Positions 23,081 to 36,666 of a DNA stretch of 64,000 nucleotides are shown here, one piece after another. The stretch is from Ampullaceana balthica. Taxonomy: Eukaryota > Mollusca > Gastropoda > Lymnaeidae. Position numbers and translations under genes: made by a program. The notes beneath the pieces were generated by a model, which was not told where the DNA came from, searched no databases, and was given only the letters and a program-made list of their open reading frames with translations. Position 1 is the first letter of the stretch; each line of letters begins with the position of its first letter. The stretch is taken from NCBI GenBank assembly GCA_944989445.1, contig CALYLW010000163.1, positions 467,501 to 531,500 of the forward strand, in the 5' to 3' direction.

Positions 23081-26000
23081 CATAGATTGACATGATACTC
23101 ATTGTTAGCCTCTTTGTCTCTGAACCATAGATTGACATGATACTCATTGTTAGCCTCTTTGTCTCTGAACCATAGATTGACATGATACTCATTGTTAGCC
23201 TCTTTGTCTCTGAACCATAGATTGACATGATACTCATTGTTAGCCTCTTTGTCTCTGAACCATAGATTGACATGATACTCATGATTAGCCTCTTTGTCTC
23301 TGAACCATAGATTGACATGATATTCATGATTAGCCTCTGTGTCTCTGAACCATAGATTGACATGATACTCATGATTAGCCTCTTTGTCTCTGAACCATAG
23401 ATTGACATGATACTCATGATTAGCCTCTTTGTCTCTGAACCATAGATTGACATGATATTCATGATTAGCCTCTTTGTCTCTGAACCATAGATTGACATGA
23501 TACTCATGATTAGCCTCTTTGTCTCTGAACCATAGATTGACATGATACTCATTGTTAGCCTCTTTGTCTCTGAACCATAGATTGACATGATACTCATTGT
23601 TAGCCTCTTTGTCTCTGAACCATAGATTGACATGATACTCATTGTTAGCCTCTTTGTCTCTGAACCATAGATTGACATGATACTCATGATTAACCTCTTT
23701 GTCTCTGAACCATAGATTAACATGATACTCATGATTAGCCTCTTTGTCTCTGAACCATAGATTGACATGATACTCATGATTAGCCTCTTTGTCTCTGAAC
23801 CATAGATTGACATGATACTCATGATTAGCCTCTTTGTCTCTGAACCATAGATTGACATGATACTCATGATTAGCCTCTTTGTCTCTGAACTATAGATTGA
23901 CATGATACTCATTGTTAGCCTCTTTGTCTCTGAATCATAGATTGACATGATACTCATTGTTAGCCTCTTTGTCTCTGAACCATAGATTGACATGATACTC
24001 ATTGTTAGCCTCTTTGTCTCTGAACCATAGATTGACATGATACTCATGATTAGCCTCTTTGTCTCTGAACCATAGATTGACATGATACTCATGATTAGCC
24101 TCTTTGTCTCTGAACCATAGATTGACATGATACTCATGATTAGCCTCTTTGTCTCTGAACCATAGATTGACATGACACCCATGATTAGCCTCTTTGTCTC
24201 TGAACCATAGATTGACATGATACTCATGATTAGCCTCTTTGTCTCTGAACCATAGATTGACATGATACTCATGGTTAGCCTCTTTGTCTCTGAACCATAG
24301 ATTGACATGATACTCATGATTAGCCTCTTTGTCTCTGAACCATAGATTGACATGATACTCATGGTTAGCCTCTTTGTCTCTGAACCATAGATTGACATGA
24401 TACTCATGATTAGCCTCTTTGTCTCTGAACCATAGATTGACATGATACTCATGATTAGCCTCTTTGTCTCTGAACCATAGATTGACATGATACTCATGGT
24501 TAGCCTCTTTGTCTCTGAACCATAGATTGACATGATACTCATGATTAGCCTCTTTGTCTCCAAACCATAGATTGACATGATACTCATGATTAGCCTCTTT
24601 GTCTCTGAACCATAGATTGACATGACACCCATGATTAGCCTCTTTGTCTCTGAACCATAGATTGACATGATACTCATGATTAGCCTCTTTGTCTCTGAAC
24701 CATAGATTGACATGATACTCATGGTTAGCCTCTTTGTCTCTGAACCATAGATTGACATGATACTCATGATTAGCCTCTTTGTCTCTGAACCATAGATTGA
24801 CATGATACTCATGATTAGCCTCTTTGTCTCTGAACCATAGATTGACATGATACTCATGGTTAGCCTCTTTGTCTCTGAACCATAGATTGACATGATACTC
24901 ATGATTAGCCTCTTTGTCTCTGAACCATAGATTGACATGATACTCATGGTTAGCCTCTTTGTCTCTGAACCATAGATTGACATGATACTCATGATTAGCC
25001 TCTTTGTCTCCAAACCATAGATTGACATGATACTCATGATTAGCCTCTTTGTCTCTGAACCATAGATTGACATGATACTCATGATTAGCCTCTTTGTCTC
25101 TGAACCATAGATTGACATGATACTCATGATTAGCCTCTTTGTCTCTGAACCATAGATTGACATGATACTCATGGTTAGCCTCTTTGTCTCTGAACCATAG
25201 ATTGACATGATACTCATGATTAGCCTCTTTGTCTCTGAACCATAGATTGACATGATACTCATGATTAGCCTCTTTGTCTCTGAACCATAGATTGACATGA
25301 TACTCATGGTTAGCCTCTTTGTCTCTGAACCATAGATTGACATGATACTCATGATTAGCCTCTTTGTCTCTGAACCATAGATTGACATGATACTCATAGT
25401 TAGCCTCTTTGTCTCTGAACCATAGATTGACATGATACTCATGATTAGCCTCTTTGTCTCTGAACCATAGATTGACATGATACTCATGATTAGCCTCTTT
25501 GTCTCTGAACCATAGATTGACATGATACCCATGATTAGCCTCTTTGTCTCTGAACCATAGATTGACATGACACCCATGATTAGCCTCTTTGTCTCTGAAC
25601 CATAGATTGACATGACACCCATGATTAGCCTCTTTGTCTCTGAACCATAGATTGACATGATACTCATGATTAGCCTCTTTGTCTCTGAACCATAGATTGA
25701 CATGATACTCATGGTTAGCCTCTTTGTCTCTGAACCATAGATTGACATGATACTCATTGTTAGCCTCTTTGTCTCTGAACCATAGATTGACATGACACCC
25801 ATGATTAGCCTCTTTGTCTCTGAACCATAGATTGACATGATACTCATGATTAGCTTCTTTGTCTCTGAACCATAGATTGACATGATACTCATGGTTGGCC
25901 TCTTTGTCTCTGAACCATAGATTGACATGATACTCATGGTTAGCCTCTTTGTCTCTGAACCATAGATTGACATGATACTCATGGTTAGCCTCTTTGTCTC

Positions 26001-26136
26001 TGAACCATAGATTGACATGATACTCATGGTTAGCCTCTTTGTCTCTGAACCATAGATTGACATGATACTCATGGTTAGCCTCTTTGTCTCTGAACCATAG
26101 ATTGACATGATACTCATGGTTAGCCTCTTTGTCTCT
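23081..26136. repeat. Large minisatellite, 45 bp x 68
   Basis: The unit begins CATAGATTGACATGATACTC and ends CTCTTTGTCTCTGAAC. The variable site is the triplet region ATGATT, ATGGTT or ATTGTT before AGCCTC, plus a rare ACACCCATGATT form. Outer copies on both sides carry mostly ATTGTT (left) or ATGGTT (right), while the centre is mixed. Because 45 is a multiple of three and the unit lacks stops in two minus-strand frames, open frames of 1030 and 751 codons cross it. Some variants introduce stops in the second frame (near 23935). Confidence 0.97.
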
Positions 26137-26201
26137 AAATAACCACGAGCAACAAGAAATCGCAACTACTTTAACATTTTTTAAAGCCAATTTTGGAATC
26201 C

Positions 26202-27056
26202 ATTCTACAACTCAATTAGCTACTTATCACTTGTGTCAAGTGGGAATATTTGACCAAATTTGACGTCTGTTAAATACTGTGGTCAATTCTACAACTCAAT
26301 TAACAACTTATCCCTTGTGTCCAGTGGGAATATTTGACCAAATTTGACGTCTGTTAAATACTGTGGTCAATTCTACAACTCAATTAACAACTTATCCCTT
26401 GTGTCCAGTGGGAATATTTGACCAAATGTGTCGTCTGTTAAATACTGTTGTCAATTCTACAACTCAATTAACAACTTATCCCTTGTGTCCAGTGGGAATA
26501 TTTGACCAAATTTGACGTCTGTTAAATACTGTTGTCAATTCTACAACTCAATTAACAACTTATCCCTTGTGTCCAGTGGGAATATTTGACCAAATGTGTC
26601 GTCTGTTAAATACTGTTGTCAATTCTACAACTCAATTAACAACTTATCCCTTGTGTCCAGTGGGAATATTTGACCAAATGTGTCGTCTGTTAAATACTGT
26701 TGTCAATTCTACAACTCAATTAACAACTTATCCCTTGTGTCCAGTGGGAATATTTGACCAAATGTGTCGTCTGTTAAATACTGTTGTCAATTCTACAACT
26801 CAATTAACAACTTATCCCTTGTGTCCAGTGGGAATATTTGACCAAATTTGACGTCTGTTAAATACTGTGGTCAATTCTACAACTCAATTAACAACTTATC
26901 CCTTGTGTCCAGTGGGAATATTTGACCAAATGTGTCGTCTGTTAAATACTGTTGTCAATTCTACAACTCAATTAACAACTTATCCCTTGTGTCCAGTGGG
27001 AATATTTGACCAAATTTGACGTCTGTTAAATACTGTTGTCAATTCTACAAGTCATT
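26202..27056. repeat. Minisatellite, 84 bp x 10
   Basis: ATTCTACAACTCAATTAACA starts every 84 bp from 26202 to 27042. Two unit types alternate irregularly: AAATTTGACGTC and AAATGTGTCGTC. The first and last copies are the most diverged, as expected for an array homogenised in its middle. Confidence 0.97.
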
Positions 27057-27599
27057 TAGCCTCCTAATGTTTGTGTCTAATCTGAACATTTGACGTCTGC
27101 TTATTTTGTTGTCACAAAGGAGCAAGTCGGGAGCAGTTGCCTGCTGATTGTATTATGGTATGAATACAACACAAGCGTCTGGTTATTTAAAGGAGTGCTG
27201 ATAAAATGATGAGGTGATATTGTAAGATATTTACTCCACGGAGGTGCTACATTTAACTCAGAAACGAACAGGAAATGTTTCTATTTCCCTCAAATCTCAC
27301 AGATAAGTCCACTAACCCCATTGTTCTCCCAGGAACTATGCAATTTATTCACAAATCCATCGCAATCCACACACTGGAGTTCAAGACCAGTTTCCTGATA
27401 GAGTTCACTTGTCTCCTTTGACCTAATTGTATGAAATCTGGACAATCTGGTCTAAGCGAAAACGAACGTTCGTTAAAGTTTGCATGGTCTCCTTCAAATG
27501 TCTCAGCTCTGATGACCTTGGCACCTCACCCAGAGTGCATCTGATTTTTGTAATTACTTCCCTCTTCCGCCTTTTCCAGCACGTTGCTCTAAAAGTCTG
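27057..27599. other. Non-coding stretch, nothing recognised
   Basis: No gene or element recognised. Confidence 0.5.
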
Positions 27600-28103
27600 T
27601 CTCAATGTGTGTCTCAAAGTCTGCCTTAGCGCATATCACAAAGTCTGTCTCAGTGCCTATCACACAGTCTTTCTCAAAGTCTGCCTCAGCGCCTATCACA
27701 AAGTCTGTCTCAAAGTATGCCTCAGCGCCTATCACAAAGTCTGTCTCAAAGTCTGCCTCAGCGCCTATCACAAAGTATGTCTCAAAGTCTGCCTCAGCGC
27801 CTATCACAAAGTCTGTCTCAAAGTCTGCCCAAGCGCATATCACAAAGTCTGTCTCAAAGTCTGCCTCAGCGCCTATCACAAAGTCTGTCTCAAAGTTTGC
27901 CTCAGCGCCTATCACAAAGTCTGCCTCAGCGCCTATCACAAAGTCTGTCTCAAAGTCTGCCCAAGCGCCTATCACAAAGTCTGTCTCAAAGTCTGCCCAA
28001 GCGCCTATCACAAAGTCTGTCTCAAAGTCTGCCTCAGCGCCTATCACAAAGTCTGTCTCAAAGTCTGCCTCAGCGCCTATCACAAAGTCTGTCTCAAAGT
28101 CTG
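27600..28103. repeat. Minisatellite, 36 bp x 14
   Basis: The unit combines CACAAAGTCTGTCTCAAAG with TCTGCCTCAGCGCCTAT. AAGCGC replaces CAGCGC in three units. Some units are short by one internal 12-bp step. The frames open over it on both strands are incidental. Confidence 0.95.
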
Positions 28104-29230
28104 ATGATTATGGTTTAATGTACAGCGCTATTTCCCCCATCCTAGTCCTACATGCTCACCATGCTATGACTTTCTAAACTCTGTTACAATCGAAATATTT
28201 CAAATTTTCTTAACATTTTCTCTATGACGTTCACTTTGGGAAAACTATTCCATAACTTGGTGGAAGTTGCTTCATATCAGCGGTCTGCGAGGGACATATC
28301 TCAATGTCCATCCACGCTACGAACTTCATATCAGCGGTCTGCGAGGAACATAGCTCAATGTCCATCCACGCTACGAACTTCCCCATTTACCTGACGCCTA
28401 TCATCAGGTTTCCAAGGCTTACAATGCTTGTTGCAGAGTGGAGCGAATTATGGAAGATTTCTTTGTCGATTTTAAGTATTTCGAGTCTTTTTATTTTATC
28501 TGGTTCATAATCGCCGTCAGAGACTCACTGACTTCATAATATGCTGGTCTCATTGTTTGTTCGTTACAATTATTTCTTTTCTTTTTTTGAAATGGAAATA
28601 AGATTTAAAAATTAATGATTCAGCTTCCTGATATGTTTCCCAATCTTCGATTAGCTTTAAACTTCATTCACAGAAATCGCTTTTGTCCGGCTCTGCTCTA
28701 ACGTATTAGTTTTGACTCAGTTTTATGCCACTACCGTTGCAGTAATAGACCGACCTATTGCACCATTCCTGAAATATTCATGAACAAACATCCCGGAACT
28801 GACGACACGAGCAGATCTTTTGATCGTCACCCTAAGCTCACGCCATGCCCTATGCTGATGAACCCGGAAGTGATTACCTACTCAATGGCAGACAATCCAC
28901 GTCTTACATCTTGACAGCGCACGAGGCTGACACGATGACCACCCCCCACCAACCCCTACCGGCCCCAACTCACACGCCTGCACCACAAAGCTTTGTCTTT
29001 AACAGTAAATAAAGAAGTTAATAAACAGAAGAAATATATTTTGTTTACAAAAAAAAATCAAACATGAAAATAAAGCCTGATTGCTTGGCGTCGTGCTATG
29101 GTATATAGTCTGCTCGGTTTCTGATATTCCCAAAAAGCAAAACATCGAAAACTAAGAAAAATGAAAAATTTCGAAGGAATAACGCCTTAATAAAAGTCTC
29201 CAACCCATTAAACTGTCAGTTTGGAGATAT
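28104..29230. other. Non-coding stretch with one 54-bp duplication
   Basis: A 54-bp segment beginning CTTCATATCAGCGGTCTGCG occurs at 28270 and 28324. The rest (28378-29230) shows no gene or element that I recognise. Confidence 0.6.
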
Positions 29231-29445
29231 TATTCATGTTGTAAGTTATGCTCCCTGCAAGAAGACTTGTCACTGTTCATGTTGTAAGTTATCCTCCCTG
29301 CAAGAAGATTTGTCACTGTTCATGTTGTAAGTTATCCTCCCTGCAAGAAGACTTGTCACTGTTCATGTTTTAAGTTATGCTCCCTGCAAGAAGACTTGTC
29401 ACTGTTCATGTTGTAAGTTATCCTCCCTGCAAGAAGACTTGTCAC
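29231..29445. repeat. Minisatellite, 43 bp x 5
   Basis: TTCATGTTGTAAGTTATCC recurs at 29231, 29274, 29317, 29360 and 29403 with single-base changes. Confidence 0.95.
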
Positions 29446-29589
29446 TGGTCGTGACCCCTCCTCTCCCCTCCCCACACCATGGTTGGTAAAATCACAGGTC
29501 AAATCCCTGTGGACATTTCAGTAATCTGGTCCAGCTCCAAACACTGAGATATGCTTCTTGAATGTCGTGCCGGGGGACAGGTCTGGTAG

Positions 29590-30125
29590 TAATAAAACAA
29601 ACCCGTAAAAACAAAGTTTTTGACTATAAATCCCTTATATATGAGACATAACTAACAGTATTGATTATTTTCAAACGCGACAAACATTTACAGACTGAAT
29701 CTGTCTTAACTCAACTTGGCTTCATAACCCGGAGGGGAAAAGTCTGGTCACCGATCGCTGGATCGAGCTCAGCGTGACACGTAAACTGTAAACAAAAGCA
29801 CGCCGGTACTTCGATGGGTCGCGTCAAGCGTCAACTCAAACTCTCAGGTGGGAAAAAACAATAACAAACAGTGAATTTGAATTACATACGTTATATTAGG
29901 ATAAACTAAAAATGCATTAATTTAATTACGGTACGTTCGATCGATCTGAAATTTTGATACAATGCATTGTTAGGTGAGACAGGTCCGTGTGCCAAGTTTC
30001 AGCTCGATCGGATCACGGGAAGTGGGTCATTTTTGACTTTTGTTTTTCCGCCCGCCCAAGACAGAGATGACGACAGAACAACAGAGAGAGACGGCGGTGA
30101 AAGTAATATAAGGGATTTAAAAACA
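29590..30125 (-). mobile_element. AAATCCCTTATAT repeat family, copy 1
   Basis: An unclassified interspersed repeat bounded by inverted motifs AAATCCCTTATAT (about 29628) and ATATAAGGGATTT (about 30106). Outside the left motif lies ACCCGTAAAAACAAAG and TTTTTGACTATAA. Inside are GATCGATCTGAAATTTTGATAC and CAAGTTTCAGCTCGATCGG. Copies sharing both ends are at 45428-45925 and 47399-47660. It codes for nothing I can see. The inverted ends suggest a non-autonomous DNA element. Confidence 0.65.
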
Positions 30126-30539
30126 CAACATATGTCCACAATAAAATAAACACGAGGATTCTCATACAATACTGCACACTAAATCGTGATTTTTTGTAGT
30201 TTCCATCAATAGCAACCACCAAGTTCAAGGACTTGACATGAACTGGAACAATCCAAAGGTCGCACTTTTACAGCAATAACACTTTTAATTAAGTGATCAC
30301 AACCAGCTAGTCAGTTACTTATCAACTAGAGCAACAAAACAGTTTATTGTCTTGTCATTCTTGGCGAGCCAATTAGTTGGTGACGATGGTGAAAAGAAGA
30401 TTTAGTGAGAATGTTTAGGCCTAGGCCGGCTATAAACTATGGCTCAGACTAAAGGGCTGAGTCGAGATTTAAATATGTTTGTTGACTTGAAGGATTTGCT
30501 GAAATATACGTTTAGCCTGAGTAGGCTGAAGCTTTCTGC
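30126..30539. other. Non-coding stretch, nothing recognised
   Basis: No gene or element recognised. Confidence 0.5.
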
Positions 30540-31960
30540 ATATCTTTAATACATGTCTGTGTTTGTATTAGTGTGTCTATGTTCGTGTGTCTATGTTAGA
30601 GTGTCTGTGTTCGTGTGTCTGCGTTCGTGTGTCTGCGTTCGTGTGTCTGTGATTGTATGTTTATGTTCGTGTGTCTGTGATTGTATGTTTATGTTCGTGT
30701 GTCTGTGATTGTATGTTTATGTTCGTGTGTCTATGTTCGTGTGTCTATGGTCGTGTGGCTATGTTCGTGTGTCTATGTTCGTGTGTCTATATTCGTGTGT
30801 CTATGTTCGTGTGTCTATGTTCGAGTGTCTGTGATTGTATGTCTATGTTCGTGTGTCTGTGATTGTATGTCTATGTTCGTGTGTCTGTTCGTGTGCCTGT
30901 GTTCATGTATCTGTGATTGTATGTCTATGTTCGTGTATCTGTGTTCGTGTGTCTGTGTTAGAGTGTCTGTGTTAGAGTGTCTGTGTTCGTGTGTCTGCTC
31001 GTGTGCCTGTGTTCGTGTATCTGAGATTGTATGTATTTGTTCGTGTGTCTGTGATAGTATGTCTATGTTCGTGTGTCTGTGATTGTATGTCTATGTTCGT
31101 GTGTCTGTGATTGTATGTCTATGTTCGTGTGTCTGTGATTGTAAGTCTGTGTTCGTGTGTCTGTGTTCGTGTGTCAGTGTTCGTGTGTCTGTTCGTGTGT
31201 CTGTTCGTGTGTCTGTTCGTGTGTCTGTGTTCGTGTGTCTGTGATTGTATGTCTATTTTCGTGTGTCTGTGTTCGTGTGTCTGAGATTGTATGTCTATGT
31301 TAGTGTGACTGAGATTGTATGTCTATGTTCGTGTGTCTGTGATTGTATGTCTATGTTCGTGTGCCTGTGTTCGTGTGCCTGTGTTCGTGTGTCTGTGTTC
31401 GTGTGTCTGTGATTGTATGTCTATGTTCGTGTGTCTGTGTTCGTGTGTCTGTGATTTTATGTCTATGTTCGTGTGTCTGTGTTAGAGTGTCTGTGTTCGT
31501 GTGTCAGTGTTCGTGTGTCAGTGTTCGTGTGTCTGTTCGTGTGTGATTGTATGTTCGTCTGTGATTGTATGTCTATGTTCGTGTGTCTGTGATTGTATGT
31601 CTATGTTCGTGTGTCTGTGTTCGTGTGTCTGTGATTTTATGTCTATGTTCGTGTGTCTGTGTTAGAGTGTCTGTGTTCGTGTGTCAGTGTTCGTGTGTCA
31701 GTGTTCGTGTGTCTGTTCGTGTGTGATTGTATGTTCGTCTGTGATTGTATGTCTATGTTCGTGTGTCTGTGTTTGTATGTCTATGTTCGTGTGTCTGTGT
31801 GTTCGTATGTCTATGTTCGTGTGTCTGTGATTGTATGTCTATGTTCGTGTGCCTGTGTTCGTGTGTCTGTGTTCGTGTGTCTGTGATTGTATGTCTATGT
31901 TCATGTGCCTGTGATTGTATGTCTATGTTCGTGTGCCTGTGTTCATGTGTCTGTACGTTT
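30540..31960. repeat. TG-rich minisatellite, about 12-bp units
   Basis: Units such as GTGTCTATGTTC, GTGTCTGTGTTC and GTGTCTGTGATTGTAT are mixed in irregular order over 1.4 kb. A 180-bp block is duplicated (GATTTTATGTC at 31453 and 31633). Every unit keeps alternating purine-pyrimidine stretches. Open frames rich in C and V are by-products. Confidence 0.95.
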
Positions 31961-32268
31961 GATGACGTCACACCGACACTCACCTTTGTTTTCCTTCGTC
32001 ATCCCTCGCCCCCACCCTCCCCGCCCATTGCGTGTCTCCCCTCCGTAAACTACGCGCAGTGGTCAAAGCAACGCTGGAAATCACACGCCAAAGTTTGTGG
32101 GGGACAATTTATCTTAATCAAGCTACGCCGCTAGACGACCAGCTAAAGCCCCCACTACCACATCTAATAAACATTAGCTTAATGACCCGTGGACTATATG
32201 CTAAACTGAACCTTATTACCCAGACATTCGGGGTGGAGGGGGGCAGTAAATCATCGGAGATTAAATAT
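31961..32268. other. Short unique spacer
   Basis: Nothing recognised between the TG array and the 30-bp repeat. Confidence 0.5.
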
Positions 32269-32482
32269 TCAATCATTGTGGCGATGTTTCTCAAATGTTC
32301 AAACATTGTGGGGATGGTTTTCAAATGCTAAATCATTGTTGCGATGGTTCTCAAATGATCAATCATTGTGAGGATAGTTCTCAAATGTTCAATCATTGTG
32401 GGGATGGTTCTCAAATGTTCAGTCATTGTGTGGACGTTTTTCCATTTTTCCATCATTGTGGCGATGGTTCTCAAATGTTCAT
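32269..32482. repeat. Minisatellite, 30 bp x 7
   Basis: CAATCATTGTGGCGATGGTT followed by CTCAAATGTT, with several substitutions per copy. It is older than most arrays here. Confidence 0.9.
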
Positions 32483-32904
32483 TTCATCGGTTCCATTGAG
32501 CTACGTCAGCCTGTTAAAATCAAATTCTAAATATGTTTTCGTTTTAACTGTTTAGTTATCTGTCACACATCCAGATAACGGGGAACCGGTTAAAGTTTGT
32601 CATGGTCTAAAACATGCCACAGACCGGACGGCATAGGTAACATCTTTTTAAACGAATCTATGCTGTCGTAAACAAAATGACTAAATAGATATGAAGTTGA
32701 GATACATTTTTTTCTACAAATCGTTGAAAAACAGCTGGAAATCACCCAATTTTGGAGAGGAAAAAACCACTCGACAGAAATAAATGCCCTCGCACTCCCC
32801 TCGACTGGATCCAAAGCTGTGTGAAATTGTTAAATGTTTGCAATCATCTCCAACGAGAGCGTCGAGTTGATGATTGAAATTTCTGATCGTTACAACAAGA
32901 ATAT
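32483..32904. other. Non-coding stretch
   Basis: No gene recognised. The sequence ACAAGAATATAAC at about 32894 is the same as the core of the 53-bp repeat 2.1 kb downstream, and may be its ancestral single copy. Confidence 0.5.
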
Positions 32905-35046
32905 AACATCTCACACACCACACACAAGACATCACATATCACACACTACACAGCACACAACACACAGCACACACCACATAGCACACACCACATAGCACAC
33001 ACCACATAGCACACACCACACACAAGACATCACACATCACACACCACACATCACACACCACACAGCACATATAACACACCACATACAAGACATCACATAT
33101 CACACACTACACAGCACACAACACACAGTACACACCACACACAAGACATCACATATCACACACCACCAGAACATATAACACACCACACACAAGACATCAC
33201 ATATCACACACTACACAGCACATATAACACACTACACAGCACATAAAACACACCACACACAAGACATCACATATCACACACCACACAGCACATATAACAC
33301 ACCACACATAAGACATCACATATCACACACTACACAGCACACACCACACACCACACACAAGACATCACATATCACACACTACACAGCACACACCACACAG
33401 CACACACCACACACAAGACATCACATATCACACACTACACTGCACACACCACACAGCACACACCACACACAAGACATCACATATCACACACTACACAGCA
33501 CACACCACACATCACACACCACACACAAGACATCACATATCAAACACCACACACAAGACATCACATATCACATATCACACCCCACACAGCACATATAACA
33601 CACCACACACAAGACATCACATATCATACACTACACAGCACACAACACACAGTACACACCACACAGCACACACCACACACCACACACAAGACATCACATA
33701 TCACAAACTACACAGCACACACCACACAGCATACACCACACACAAGACATCACATATCATACACCACACAGAACATATAACACACCACACACAAGACATC
33801 ACATATCACACACTACACAGCACATATAACACACTACACAGCACATATAACACACCACACACAAGACATCACATATCACACACCACACAGCACATATAAC
33901 ACACCACACACAAGACATCACATATCACACACTACACAGCACACACCACACACAAGACATCACATATCACACACTACACAGCACACACCACACAGCACAC
34001 ACCACACACAAGACATCACATATCACAAACTACACAGCACACACCACACAGAACACACCACACACAAGACATCACATATCACACACTACACAGCACACAC
34101 CACACAGCACACACCACACACAAGACATCACATATCACACCACCACACAGCACATATAACACACCACACACACACAAGACATCACATATCACACACTACA
34201 CAGCACACACCACACAGCACACACCACACACAAGACATCACATATCACACACCACACATAACATATAACACACCACACAAAAGACATCACATATCACACA
34301 CTACACAGCACATATAACACACTACACAGCACATATAACACACCACACACAAGACATTACATATCACACACCACACAGCACATATAACACACCACACACA
34401 AGACATCACATATCACACACTACACAGCATACACCACACACCACACACAAGACATCACATATCACACACTACACAGCACACACCACACACCACACACAAG
34501 ACATCACATATCACACACTACACAGCACACACCACACAGCACACACAAGACATCACATATCACACACTACACAGCACACACCACACATCACACACAAGAC
34601 ATAACATATCACACACCACACACAAGACATCACATATCACACACTACACAGCACACACCACACAGCACACACCACACACCACACAAGACATCACATATCA
34701 CACACTACACAGCACACGCCACACACAAGACATCACATATCACACATCACACAACACACACACGACATCACATATCACACACCACACAGCACACACAAGA
34801 CATCACATATCACACAGCACACACCACACAACACACACAAGACATCACATATCACAACCACACAGCACACACAAGACATCACATATCACACACCACACAC
34901 CACACACAAGACATCACATATCACACACCACACAGCACACACCACGCACCACACACCACATCACATATCACACAGCACACACCACACACAAGACATCACA
35001 TCTCACACACCATACACAAGACATCACATATCACACACCACACAAA
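32905..35046. repeat. CA-rich minisatellite, irregular units
   Basis: A mixture of CACACACCACACA, ACTACACAGCACACA, ATATAACACACC and CAAGACATCACATATCACA over 2.1 kb. Blocks of about 42 and 60-110 bp recur in changing order. No G on the plus strand except in AAGAC and CAGCA, so the strands are very asymmetric. Confidence 0.95.
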
Positions 35047-35790
35047 AAGAATATAACGCGGGGATCTTCTAGTATCTGACATCTGCCACACCACACAACA
35101 AGAATATAACGCGGGGATCTTCTAGTATCTGACATCTGCCACACCACACAACAAGAATATAACGCGGGGATCTTCTAGTATCTGACATCTGCCACACCAC
35201 ACAACAAGAATATAACGCGGGGATCTTCTAGTATCTGACATCTGCCACACCACACAACAAGAATATAACGCGGGGATCTTCTAGTATCTGACATCTGCTA
35301 CACCACACAACAAGAATATAACGCGGGGATCTTCTAGTATCTGACATCTGCCACACCACACAACAAGAATATAACGCGGGGATCTTCTAGTATCTGACAT
35401 CTGCTACACCACACAACAAGAATATAACGCGGGGATCTTCTAGTATCTGACATCTGCCACACCACACAACAAGAATATAACGCGGGGATCTTCTAGTATC
35501 TGACATCTGCTACACCACACAACAAGAATATAACGCGGGGATCTTCTAGTATCTGACATCTGCCACACCACACAACAAGAATATAACGCGGTGATCTTCT
35601 AGTATCTGACATCTCACACACCACACAACAAGAATATAACGCGGGGATCTTCTAGTATCTGACATCTGCCACACCACACAACAAGAATATAACGCGGGGA
35701 TCTTCTAGTATCTGACATCTGCCACACCACACAACAAGAATATAACGCGGGGATCTTCTAGTATCTGACATCTCACACACCACACACAAG
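35047..35790. repeat. Minisatellite, 53 bp x 14
   Basis: AACAAGAATATAACGCGGGG then ATCTTCTAGTATCTGACATC and a CACACCACAC part, repeated with a 53-bp period (AACGCG at 35055, 35108 and so on). Units differ by GCCACA or GCTACA, alternating near 35290-35520, which again implies two-unit blocks. The last copies grade back into the CA-rich repeat. Confidence 0.95.
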
Positions 35791-36363
35791 ACATCACATC
35801 TCACACACCACAAAAGTTTCACCACATCACATCACAAGCGCACGTCACACACCACAAACCTCTCACCACACATCACACATCTCTCAACACACTCTTCACA
35901 TTACCTACCCCACACTCCCAACCAACAACACTCACTCATCGCTCACTAAGTCTTGGGATATTTCACTCTCTCAAACTTTTGACGTTCAAAGAGTAATTAT
36001 TGGTATTTTAAAAAGTGGCCAACAGACTATTGAAATAATATTACAATTTTTAACCTCACATATTACGAATTAAAAGCAAACAATTTTTTTTCCATTAAAA
36101 TGTTATGAAATTTTCTTGTTTTAATATTGGAAAGTTTTTTGTTTGAGTTTTTTTTAATTGTATTTGTGTGTGCGTGTGTGTGAAACTATTGTTTCTCCCT
36201 CTCTCGACTATCTGTGGATTTAAAATTTAAAAAGTGCACTTCATGTAAAACATTATATACTACGTATTAGTTAAATTTAATTACAATTTGAAGACATTCA
36301 ACTAACAAAACACGTAAATTACAGCTACTGCCAACCTTATTGTTCTAGTAGTTTATTTGTTTT
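35791..36363. other. Non-coding, CA-rich start then AT-rich
   Basis: 35800-35940 is a decaying edge of the CA array. The remainder is AT-rich with a short TGTGTG run and no gene. Confidence 0.5.
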
Positions 36364-36666
36364 TTAACCACGTTTTTATTAACTCACTTTCGTTCCTGTT
36401 TGTTGGTTTGTCAGTCCAAATTTTTTTCAAATCTGCCAACGTAAAATTAAACCACTGTTTATGGTCCTAGAGATCTCAAAATTTTACCACAGATAGATCT
36501 TGGATGACAATGCATTGCATAAAAATTTCAGATCGATCGAATGTACCGTTATTAAATGAATGAACTTTTTAGTTTATCTATATTATATAAGCCTATGTAT
36601 TATCCGTCTGCAGTGGCGTAGCTAGAACTTTAGCCGCCCGGGGCAGTCTCCAATTTGCCGCCCTTT

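Noticed and set aside
17330..26136. Centromeric satellite DNA
   Set aside because: The higher-order repeats recall centromeres, but the arrays are short, have different units side by side and are separated by unique DNA.
27427..28177. Several frames of 130-225 codons with 12-residue repeats
   Set aside because: They are readings of the 36-bp array on both strands. No frame shows protection from change.
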